64,000 nucleotides of DNA from contig NZ_JACAAX010000019.1 in NCBI RefSeq assembly GCF_013377085.1, positions 1 through 64,000 of the forward strand. Reading direction: 5' to 3'. Source of the DNA: Rhodoplanes sp. Lineage in GTDB: Bacteria > Pseudomonadota > Alphaproteobacteria > Rhizobiales > Xanthobacteraceae. The notes below the pieces were generated by a model, which was not told where the DNA came from, did no database searches, and saw nothing but the letters and a program-made list of their open reading frames with translations. Both the position numbers and the translations under genes were made by a program. Of this stretch, positions 8,258 through 15,479 are shown piece after piece (the stretch's first letter is position 1; every line of letters starts with the position of its first letter).

Positions 8258-9099
8258 GAGTCCGAAGCCCCGCCCCGCTCGCGACGCTCGCGCTTGCTGT
8301 CGTTACGCTTGCTGTCGCCGCGCTCGCCTGCGGCCCCGCCGCCGCGCACGACCTGTGGATCTCTTCGACCGGCACCGGCGCCGAGGCCCGCGTCGTCGTC
8401 AACTACGGCCATCCGGGCGACCGGCCGCCGCCGCTCGCCGACAAGGTGCTGGACATCGCCGCGACGACCGCGTCCGGCAGCACGTCGCTCGCACCGAGGC
8501 TCGCGCCCGCCGTCGTCGACGGCACCTTCGTGCTCGCCGCGCCGTGGTCGGGCGACGCGCTGCTCGCGGCGCGCTACGACAACGGTTTTTGGGTGGAGAC
8601 GCCGGACGGCACCTGGCGCAACAGCAGCCGGCTCGTCTATCAGGACGCCAAGGCCGCCTTGTGGTCGATCAAGTTCGCCAAGGCGCTGGTCGGCCCCGGC
8701 GCGCCGTGGCGGACCGTCCTGGGCCACGAGCTGGAGATCGTTCCGCTCGCCGATCCGGCCGCCCTGACGGTCGGATCGCGCCTGCCGGTGCGGGTGCTGT
8801 TCCGCGGCAAGCCGCTCGCCGGCATCGCGGTCGAGCGCGGCGACGGCGTCACCCCGATGGCCGAGAAGGACATGCCGACCTTCCGCACGAACGAGGCCGG
8901 CATCGCCGAGATCCCCATCGCGCGCGTCGGCCCGCATCTGCTCGCGGTCGACCACGACGTGACGCCGCCGAAGCTGCCGACGCTCGCCGACCGCGATCTC
9001 TACAACGCGACCCTGATGCTCGACGTGCCGCCCCGCCGAGGCAGCCGGCACGGCAGGGGCGCAGACACGCGCAACCGACCCGAGGGAGACCACTCGTGA
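8254..9099 (+). CDS. DUF4198 periplasmic protein, probable nickel/cobalt uptake partner
   Basis: A 281-aa protein with a clear signal peptide (hydrophobic stretch 8-25, cleavage near AAAHDLW). The mature protein starts AHDLW, typical of DUF4198 proteins, which co-occur with Ni/Co transporters. The C-terminal part resembles an Ig-like domain (SRLPVRVLFRGKPLAGI). Start overlaps the TonB receptor stop (ATGA) and its stop overlaps the next start (GTGA), so the three genes are one operon. Molecular function is not established for the family. Confidence 0.8.
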   Translation: MRVRSPAPLATLALAVVTLAVAALACGPAAAHDLWISSTGTGAEARVVVNYGHPGDRPPPLADKVLDIAATTASGSTSLAPRLAPAVVDGTFVLAAPWSGDALLAARYDNGFWVETPDGTWRNSSRLVYQDAKAALWSIKFAKALVGPGAPWRTVLGHELEIVPLADPAALTVGSRLPVRVLFRGKPLAGIAVERGDGVTPMAEKDMPTFRTNEAGIAEIPIARVGPHLLAVDHDVTPPKLPTLADRDLYNATLMLDVPPRRGSRHGRGADTRNRPEGDHS

Positions 9100-9491
9100 C
9101 ACACCGGACCACGTCTTTCGCGGCCGCGCTGGCGATCCTGCTGGCAATCCCGGTGGCCGTCCCGGCGCAGGATCAGGCCATCAAGGCGATCCCGTTCGAG
9201 CCCGGCGATCAATCCTATGTCCTGCTGCTGAAGGGGCCGCCGGACACGCGATCGTTCCGCTCGGGCCTCGTCACGCTGGCGCCGGGCAAGTCGATCGGCG
9301 TGCACAATTCCGGCGTCAACGAGGAGATGCTGGTGCCGCTCGAAGGCGAGGGCGAGTTGCGTTTCCCAAACCGCACCGTGCGCATCGCGCCCGGCATGGT
9401 CACGTATGCGCCGGCGCATTCCGAGCACGACGTGATCAACACCGGCACGACCCGGCTGCGCTACATCTTCATCACGGCGAAGGCGGAGTGA
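9096..9491 (+). CDS. Exported small cupin-domain protein
   Basis: A 131-aa protein from GTG 9096, overlapping the previous stop. It has an N-terminal signal peptide (to about residue 24, PAQDQA), then a single cupin barrel with GVHNSGVNEEMLVPLEGEGEL and MVTYAPAHSEHDVINTG providing His/Glu metal ligands. Last gene of the TonB-DUF4198-cupin operon. It may bind metal or a metal chelate in the periplasm. Function unknown. Confidence 0.8.
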   Translation: MTHRTTSFAAALAILLAIPVAVPAQDQAIKAIPFEPGDQSYVLLLKGPPDTRSFRSGLVTLAPGKSIGVHNSGVNEEMLVPLEGEGELRFPNRTVRIAPGMVTYAPAHSEHDVINTGTTRLRYIFITAKAE

Positions 9492-9544
9492 CGGGCGACC
9501 ACTGGTTCACGCCAATACCGGTCGGCTGATGGGCCGGTCCGTCC

Positions 9545-11050
9545 TCACACCACCTTGCCGGGATTGAGGATGCCCTTGGGGTCGAGCGCGGTCTTCAGCA
9601 TCCGCATCAGGTCGAGCGCGACCGGGTCCTTGACGCGCGGCAGATAGTCCCGCTTCATCACGCCGATGCCGTGCTCGGCCGAGATCGAGCCGCCGCGGGC
9701 CAGCACCTCGGCGAACACCGCGTCCGACATGTCGTCCCAGCGGGCCAGATAGGCCGCCTTGTCGGCGCCGACCGGCTGGCTGACGTTGAAATGGATGTTG
9801 CCGTCGCCGAGATGGCCGAACGGCACCGGCCGGCAGCCCGGCACGACGCGCAGCGCCGCCACGGTCGCGGCGCGGATGAAATCCGGCACGGCGGCGACCG
9901 GCACCGAGACGTCCTGCTTGATCGAGCCGCCCTCGAACTTCTGCGCCTCGGCGACGAGCTCGCGCAGCCGCCAGAAAGCGGCCCGGTGCTCCAGGCTCTC
10001 CGCCATCGCGGCGTCGGCGACGAGACCGCGCTCGAGGCCGAGCGCCAGCGTCTCCTCCATCAGGTCGCGCAGGCCGCGGCGCACGCCCGACGACAATTCG
10101 ATCAGCACGTACCAGAGATGCGGCGCGGCCAGCGGATCGCGCAGGCCGGTGCCGTGGCGGAGCGCGAAATCGACGCAGATGCGCGCCATCAGCTCGAAGC
10201 TGGTGAGATTGTCGCCGGCGCGGTCCTGCATCAGGCCGAGCAGCGCCGGCGCCGCCTCGGGCGAGGCGACGGCGACGACCGCGGTCTCGATCGATTTCGG
10301 CGCCGGAAACAGCTTCAGCACGGCCGCCGTGATGACGCCGAGCGTGCCCTCCGCGCCCATGAACAGGTGCTTGAGCTCGTAGCCGGTGTTGTCCTTCTTG
10401 AGCTTGTTGAGGCCGTGCCAGACGCGCCCGTCCGGCAGCACCACCTCGAGGCCGAGCACGAGGTCGCGGGCGACCCCGTAGGCGAGCGCCGCGGTGCCGC
10501 CGGCATTGGTCGAGAGGTTGCCGCCGATCGTGCAGCTCCCCTCGGCGCCGAGCGACAGCGGAAACAGCCGGTCGACTCCGGCGGCCGCGGTCTGCAGCAC
10601 GACGCCGGCCTCGCACGTCATGGTGTTGGAGGCGGGATCGATCTCGCGGATGCGGTCGAGCCGCGTCAGCGACAGCAGGATCTCGCCCGAGAACGGGATC
10701 TGGCCGCCGACCAGGCCCGTATTGCCGCCCTGCAGCACCACGGGCACGCCGAGCTCGCCGGCGAGCGCCAGGATGGCGGCAACCTCGTCGACCGAGCCGG
10801 GCCGCAGCACCACGGGCGTGCGCCCGTGATAGAGGCCGCGCGGCTCCTCCAGGAAATCGGCCTGCGCGGCCGGGTCCGTGACGGCATGATGCTCGCCGAC
10901 GAGGGCGACGAAGCGGGGGCGAGCTCTTCGGGTGCGAGGGGTTTGCGGAACGGTTTGTTCATTTGCGCGGGACTTTAGCGCGTTCTGGCGGGCGTGTGGA
11001 TGGTCGCTCGGGGCCTTCTTGCCTCTCCCCCCTTGTGCTACGGCATGCAC
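9545..11050 (-). CDS. FAD-linked oxidase, D-2-hydroxyacid dehydrogenase family (GlcD/D2HGDH-like)
   Basis: Flavoprotein oxidising D-lactate, D-2-hydroxyglutarate or a related 2-hydroxyacid. The PCMH-type FAD domain (VVLQGGNTGLVGGQIP, GAEGSCTIGGNLSTNAGG) covers roughly residues 70-255. The C-terminal FAD-oxidase domain has GHLGDGNIHFN and the closing SAEHGIG motif. The first ~45 residues (Arg/Gln-rich) do not look like the family. A better start, ATG at 10962 giving MNKPFRKPLAPEELAP, lies in another frame and would join this one if the G5 run at 10915-10919 had one more base. So the 5' end is either a natural frameshift or a sequence error. The IS3-family element begins about 6 bp upstream of the called start. 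Confidence 0.82.
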   Translation of the reverse strand: MHAVAQGGRGKKAPSDHPHARQNALKSRANEQTVPQTPRTRRARPRFVALVGEHHAVTDPAAQADFLEEPRGLYHGRTPVVLRPGSVDEVAAILALAGELGVPVVLQGGNTGLVGGQIPFSGEILLSLTRLDRIREIDPASNTMTCEAGVVLQTAAAGVDRLFPLSLGAEGSCTIGGNLSTNAGGTAALAYGVARDLVLGLEVVLPDGRVWHGLNKLKKDNTGYELKHLFMGAEGTLGVITAAVLKLFPAPKSIETAVVAVASPEAAPALLGLMQDRAGDNLTSFELMARICVDFALRHGTGLRDPLAAPHLWYVLIELSSGVRRGLRDLMEETLALGLERGLVADAAMAESLEHRAAFWRLRELVAEAQKFEGGSIKQDVSVPVAAVPDFIRAATVAALRVVPGCRPVPFGHLGDGNIHFNVSQPVGADKAAYLARWDDMSDAVFAEVLARGGSISAEHGIGVMKRDYLPRVKDPVALDLMRMLKTALDPKGILNPGKVV

Positions 11051-11140
11051 AGAACTGTGAAATGGACCCTGTGCCGAGGACCACTGGGGCGGCGTTCATA
11101 ATTGGAAACTCGGCCGCTCCGATCTTCTGATATCATGCTG

Positions 11141-12058
11141 CTAATCGTTTTGTCTGCGGCTTTTGTTGGTGTGGGCATGTGGGCAACGCGGGAGCGTTGT
11201 CCACATGCCCACAGCCTCGGCGGCCCGACCGGAACGCCACACCGCCATCGGGGTGCGATAGCCGAGCGCCTGGTGGAGCCGCTGCTCGTTGTAGAAGGCG
11301 ATCCACGCGGCGATGCCGGCCTTCGCCTCGCGGCCGTCGGCGTAGTGCTTCAGATAGACGTCCTCGTGTTTGAGCGAGCGCCACAGGCGCTCGATGAACA
11401 CGTTGTCCATCCAGCGGCCGCGGCCGTCCATCGAGACCCGGATGCCGGCCTCGAGCAGCGCGCCGGTGAAGGCCGCCGAGGTGAACTGGCAGCCCTGGTC
11501 GGTGTTGAAGATCTCCGGCTTGCCGAACCGCGCCATCGCGTCCTCGAGTGCCGCCAGGCAGAACGAGGTGTCCAGCGTGTTCGACAGCCGCCACGCCAGC
11601 ACGGCCCGGCTCGCCCAGTCGATGATCGCCACCAGATAGAGAAAGCCGCGGCCGATCGGGATGTAGGTGATGTCGGCGGCCCACACCTGGTTCGGCCGCT
11701 CGATCGACAGATCCCGCAGCAGATAGGGGAACACCTTGTGGCCCGGCGCCGGCTTCGACGTGTTCGGCTTCGGCCCCAGCGCCGCGATCCCCATCAGCCG
11801 CATCAGGCGCTGCACGCGCTTGCGGTTGATGACCCGTCCCTCGGCCCGGAGCGTTGCCGTCAGTCGACGCGAGCCGTAGAACGGCCAGGCGGTGAACAGC
11901 TCGTCGATCCGCCGCATCAAGACGAGATCGTTGTCGTTGGCCGGCCGCGCAGGCCGGTAGACGCTCGATCGCGCCACCCCGAGCAATGCACATTGCCGCC
12001 GGACCGACAGCGACTCGTCGCTGCGATCGAGCATTTGTCTCCGGTCCGCCGCGCTCAT
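11141..12058 (-). CDS. IS3-family transposase OrfB (DDE integrase domain)
   Basis: A 305-aa transposase with HTH_21 region ([11 protein letters not shown]) and rve core: the first D in WAADITYIP, the second in FNTDQGCQF, and the E in [20 protein letters not shown]. Full length for the family. The start ATG overlaps the orfA stop (ATGA). It appears intact. Confidence 0.93.
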   Translation of the reverse strand: MSAADRRQMLDRSDESLSVRRQCALLGVARSSVYRPARPANDNDLVLMRRIDELFTAWPFYGSRRLTATLRAEGRVINRKRVQRLMRLMGIAALGPKPNTSKPAPGHKVFPYLLRDLSIERPNQVWAADITYIPIGRGFLYLVAIIDWASRAVLAWRLSNTLDTSFCLAALEDAMARFGKPEIFNTDQGCQFTSAAFTGALLEAGIRVSMDGRGRWMDNVFIERLWRSLKHEDVYLKHYADGREAKAGIAAWIAFYNEQRLHQALGYRTPMAVWRSGRAAEAVGMWTTLPRCPHAHTNKSRRQND

Positions 12059-12357
12059 CTGCCGGACCTCCTGACTAAAATATCTCGCTCCACCGTCAAC
12101 TGGCCGATTTTCGCGTAGAGGTCGTCGACCGTCTTCTGCGCGAGCTTATCGGCGTCCACACCCACGTTTGCGTCGAACGCCCGCGCCGCGTTGTCCAAGA
12201 GCAGCTTCTTCCAGGCGTAAACCCGGTTGGGATGCACCTCGTAGCGCTTCGCCAGATCGGCCACCGTCGCCTGCTCGCGGATCGCCTCCAGCGCAATCTT
12301 CGCCTTCAGCCCCGCGTCGATCTTCCGTCTCGTTCTCTTCGTCATCGTCCGCTCCAT
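12055..12357 (-). CDS. IS3-family transposase OrfA (HTH_Tnp_1)
   Basis: A 100-aa helix-turn-helix protein ([32 protein letters not shown]) with a C-terminal leucine-zipper-like stretch that pairs with OrfB. It is the first ORF of the IS3-family element. Confidence 0.9.
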   Translation of the reverse strand: MERTMTKRTRRKIDAGLKAKIALEAIREQATVADLAKRYEVHPNRVYAWKKLLLDNAARAFDANVGVDADKLAQKTVDDLYAKIGQLTVERDILVRRSGR

Positions 12358-12420
12358 CTACCAAACGGAGCGACCGATTTCCAACTTGCACCCTGGCCCC
12401 AAAGCCCGGGTCCACTTCAC

Positions 12421-12948
12421 TTCGTGATTGATGCGGCGGGACCGTTCCAGGCGTATGGCGACGATCCATACCGGCTGGCGCGGCTCTGCCTCCGCAATGC
12501 GATCCATTATGCCGACTTGTCCGACGATGCGACCTTAACGGCTGGGATTACGGCGCTGAACGCCGAGGCTGTCGCGGTCGGGCGGTTCGCATTATCGGGC
12601 GTATCCAGCGTGCCCTGCATCTCGGCGGCGGTCGTGAGCGCCTTCAGCGAAGGATTGGACACAATCGCGCTGATCGAGTCGGCGATAGTTCCCGGCAACC
12701 GCGCTCCCCGCGCGCTCTGTCGTCGAATCGATTCTCCGCCAGACTGGCGCCCCGTTGCGGCTATGGCGCGGCAGACGATGGCGAACCCACCTCGGCTCGA
12801 CGGAGCCCCGCAACGTGCAATTCACCTTCGGCGGCCCGACGCGGTGGGCCAATCTAATCGGTGCCCCCGATCTCGTCCTCTTCCCGCGCACCTTCCGGGC
12901 CGAGTCGGGCGTGTTCCGCGCCGGCCTCGAACTCGGGGTCCTCCACTC
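12421..12948 (+). pseudogene. Broken saccharopine dehydrogenase-like gene fragment
   Basis: The reading frame from 12421 gives FVIDAAGPFQAYGDDPYRLA, then VAVGRFALSGVSSVP and IVPGNRAPR, the interior of a saccharopine-dehydrogenase-like NAD(P) domain. Near 12715 the frame breaks and continues in another frame as SVVESILRQTGAPLRLW...LIGAPDLVLFPRTF, until an IS66 remnant starts near 12949. The 5' part is missing at the IS3-element right end. It is truncated at both ends and frameshifted, so non-functional. Confidence 0.75.
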
Positions 12949-13142
12949 CCCTGGCCATCATGCCAGACGACCTTCGGAAGATCGCCGCGGCGCCCTCTGA
13001 AGACAAACAAGTTGCCGTCGTGCGGATTGCGCTTCAAGGTCTCTTGCCCGATCAGAGCTAGGCCCGGGACTCTTTTGCGCATGTCGGTGTGCCCGGTCGC
13101 CAGCCACACTTGAACGCCGCTGCCGATCTGGATAATCGGCGC
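12949..13142 (-). pseudogene. IS66-family TnpB, C-terminally truncated
   Basis: The frame reads VWLATGHTDMRKRVPG, ETLKRNPHDGNLFVFRG and VVWHDGQG, the first half of IS66 TnpB. It then runs into the saccharopine-like fragment at about 12949. It overlaps the end of tnpA, as in intact IS66 elements. Confidence 0.7.
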
Positions 13143-13564
13143 TCCAACACGTCGAGAACCCGTCCCAGCGCAGCGCCATCGACCCCGGCATCGACCCGGA
13201 TTCGCCGGCCTCCGCCGAGATCAATCGCCATCACGCTTGGCTCCGGACGTGGCCGCGCGGAAGATGCAGGGGGCCGCCCTTCGTCTACCGGCGCGACCAA
13301 TCGAGACTCCGATCTCGCACCATCGCCGATCTCGACAGTCACGAACGCCGGCAGATCGAACGTCCCGGCAATCCCGATAACGCCGAGTGCGGCAAGCCGC
13401 CGCCACTTGAACACCTGAGCCGGAAACAACCCGTGCCGCCGCGCGACGTTCGACAGGTTCGCGCCGGGCTCACTCCCCTCAGAGACGATCTTCAGCTTCT
13501 CCTCGACGCTGAAGCGTCGACGCCGCTCCACGCGGCCGCGGACTTCCCAACGGGCTTGGGACAT
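13058..13564 (-). CDS. IS66-family TnpA accessory protein
   Basis: A 168-aa protein starting MSQARWEVRGRVERRRRFS. The HTH region (EEKLKIVSEGSEPGANLSNV, ARRHGLFPAQVFKWRR) is typical of IS66 TnpA/OrfA, and the C-terminus has the usual IDLGGGRRIRVDAG segment. It seems intact, but the element has lost most of tnpB and all of tnpC here. An upstream in-frame start at 13603 is less likely. Confidence 0.8.
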   Translation of the reverse strand: MSQARWEVRGRVERRRRFSVEEKLKIVSEGSEPGANLSNVARRHGLFPAQVFKWRRLAALGVIGIAGTFDLPAFVTVEIGDGARSESRLVAPVDEGRPPASSARPRPEPSVMAIDLGGGRRIRVDAGVDGAALGRVLDVLERRLSRSAAAFKCGWRPGTPTCAKESRA

Positions 13565-13724
13565 GGATCTTGCGCCATCGCTAGCTTCATCACCAAGCCG
13601 CATACCGCCAGATTCCCTTCCCGCTCAGAAGGCGGTCTTGGTCGGGCACATACGGTCCTAAACCCCAGGCCCACTTCAGTCTGGGTGGGGCTCGCCATTC
13701 TCAAGTCTCGCCAATTATGCCGAA
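13565..13724. other. Junction between IS66 remnant and catabolic island
   Basis: No gene seen. It should contain the outer end of the IS66 remnant, but I could not identify a terminal repeat. This is the left boundary of the accessory catabolic island. Confidence 0.4.
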
Positions 13725-14144
13725 TCAAACAGTACCCAGTGCGAGCGCATTGTGCGCGCACGCTGCGCTGCAGGCTGGCCGCCCAGCGCAGATGTCGCAT
13801 TTGATCACATGGCCGACCTCCGCCTCGTACACAATGCCCGCATAGGCGCAGCCAACGGTGCACAACAGGCAACCCACGCAACGGCGGTCGTCCCATTCGA
13901 TCACCCCGGTTTCGCCGTTCTTGGTCAAGGCACCAGACGGACACGTACCCACGCAGCCCGGATCGCTGCATTGGAGACACAGCACGACCTCGAACGCGCC
14001 GCTCACCTCGTCCATAAGAATGCGGATGCGCGACTGCGTGATATCATTGGTCGCTGATTTCTGCTGCGCGCAGGCGACCATGCAGGAAAGGCAGCCCTGA
14101 CAGCGTTCGCGCTGGTAGTGGATTGCGCCGACGCCCTTGTGCAT
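13725..14144 (-). CDS. DmsB/FdhB-type 4Fe-4S ferredoxin, partner of the adjacent molybdoenzyme
   Basis: A 139-aa protein with cysteine groups CQGCLSCMVAC, CLQCSDPGCVGTC, CVGCLLCTVGC and CDICAGRPACSAAC, enough for up to four [4Fe-4S] clusters. No signal peptide. I chose ATG 14144, which follows AGGGGGAG closely; an in-frame ATG at 14162 overlaps the upstream gene. It lies 8 bp after a flavoprotein and a DMSO-reductase-family enzyme on the same strand, so it probably moves electrons between them. Physiological acceptor unknown. Confidence 0.85.
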   Translation of the reverse strand: MHKGVGAIHYQRERCQGCLSCMVACAQQKSATNDITQSRIRILMDEVSGAFEVVLCLQCSDPGCVGTCPSGALTKNGETGVIEWDDRRCVGCLLCTVGCAYAGIVYEAEVGHVIKCDICAGRPACSAACAHNALALGTV

Positions 14145-14152
14145 GACTCCCC

Positions 14153-15412
14153 CTATCGCCACATTTGCGACATCAGCAGCCGTCCGGCTTCCCGGGGCCT
14201 TGCCAGAAATGCGGCCTTGACCGGCGACAGGTCGATCCGACCTAGAATGATATGCTTCATGATTCCGGCATCGAAGACGTCGTCGATCGTGGAAATGCCG
14301 ACCAGGCGCCCCTCTTGCAGCATGATCTGGCGGTAGATGTATCCGTCATCGTCGGCATCTTCGTGGATCTCAAATCCCGCGACCTCGGAGGGTGGCTGAT
14401 TGATGCCGACCGAAATCAGATGGTGACCGAAGAAGTGATAGGTATTGAGCGGAATCGCACCCGCGTAGCGCTCTGTGCCATTGCCATCAGCCATATTGGC
14501 GCCGGCCGTGCGACCCTGCGCTGCGGCACCCGGCAGAATGCCGTTGACAACGCCTCCGCCCCAGAATCCGGGTGTTTCGGCGACGTCGCCGGCTGCCCAG
14601 ATGCCGGGCTCACTCGTGCGCATGAGCTCGTCGACCACGATGCCTCGGTTCACCTTGACGCCAGACCCCACGAGATAGTCGGTCACCGGCTTCACGCCGG
14701 CGGCGACCATCAGGAGATCGGCGACGATCGTCGCGCCGTCGTTCAGCGTCACGACATACTTGCCGGCTTCACGCGCGACGGCCACCGGGCTGCGGTTGGT
14801 CCTGATCTCGATGCCTTCGGCCATGAACGAACGCGCGATCATCTCGCCCGCCCGTGGACTGGCGCATTCGCGCAGGATGCGATCACAGATTTCGACCACC
14901 GTCACGGTGATGCCCGCCTTGGCCATGCTCTCGACCGCGTGCATGGCGCACAACCCCCCACCAATCACGACCGCGCTCGCGGCGTGACGTAGCGCGTCGC
15001 GCAGCTCGATTGCGTCGTTCATCGTGCGCAGCACGTGGAACGGCACCTCGCGAAGGCCTGGAATGGGCGGTGTGGCCGGAGACGCGCCGGTGGCTAGCAA
15101 AAGTCGGTCGTATCGCCATTCGTCTCCCGAGCCTGTCCGGACGATCTTCGTATCGGGTTGGACAGCCGTCACCGTGGTGCCCCGCACCAACGTGACGTTG
15201 TTGCGAGCAAAGTGGGCCTCGTCACACAAGCTGATGTCGTCCGGCTGTTTCTGCGACGACACGATGTAGGGCAAGATCGTCGGCGAATAGGGTAGTCGCG
15301 GTTCGCGGGTCAGGACCGTCAGCGACCCGTCGACGTCCCGCTTGCGGATCGCGATGATCGCCTGCAGCGCGGCGTGACTGCTGCCGACCACGAGATATTT
15401 GCTCTCTTGCAT
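14153..15412 (-). CDS. FAD/NAD(P)-dependent pyridine nucleotide-disulfide-type oxidoreductase
   Basis: A 419-aa two-dinucleotide-domain flavoprotein. FAD site near the N-terminus (YLVVGSSHAALQAI), NAD(P) site VVIGGGLCAMHAVESM near residue 150, and the second FAD motif GIWAAGDVAE near 275. It resembles rubredoxin/nitrite-reductase-type NAD(P)H oxidoreductases. ATG 15412 is preceded by GGGAG at good spacing; the longer ORF has no such site. Placed between a molybdoenzyme gene and a ferredoxin gene, it probably links that enzyme to NAD(P)(H). The first glycine-rich motif is GSSHAA rather than GxGxxG, a mild departure. Confidence 0.85.
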   Translation of the reverse strand: MQESKYLVVGSSHAALQAIIAIRKRDVDGSLTVLTREPRLPYSPTILPYIVSSQKQPDDISLCDEAHFARNNVTLVRGTTVTAVQPDTKIVRTGSGDEWRYDRLLLATGASPATPPIPGLREVPFHVLRTMNDAIELRDALRHAASAVVIGGGLCAMHAVESMAKAGITVTVVEICDRILRECASPRAGEMIARSFMAEGIEIRTNRSPVAVAREAGKYVVTLNDGATIVADLLMVAAGVKPVTDYLVGSGVKVNRGIVVDELMRTSEPGIWAAGDVAETPGFWGGGVVNGILPGAAAQGRTAGANMADGNGTERYAGAIPLNTYHFFGHHLISVGINQPPSEVAGFEIHEDADDDGYIYRQIMLQEGRLVGISTIDDVFDAGIMKHIILGRIDLSPVKAAFLARPREAGRLLMSQMWR

Positions 15413-15479
15413 ATAGAGACTCCCATCGCGCTCTTGACACAACGACGCGCGTTGCTGTGCGACGCAATAGTTTCCCTCG

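Larger units (their letters stand above)
11056..12420 (-). mobile_element. IS3-family insertion sequence
   Basis: About 1.36 kb element with orfA and orfB. Imperfect terminal inverted repeats: left TGTGAAATGGACCC at 11056-11069, right GGGTCCACTTCAC at 12408-12420; a further inverted match (TTGGAAA..CGG.CGCTCC) lies inside both ends. No clear target duplication was seen. It sits between the FAD oxidase 5' end and a broken saccharopine-dehydrogenase-like gene. Confidence 0.85.

Noticed and set aside
11056-12420. Target-site duplication flanking the IS3-family element
   Set aside because: The bases outside the two inverted repeats do not match, so no duplication is claimed.
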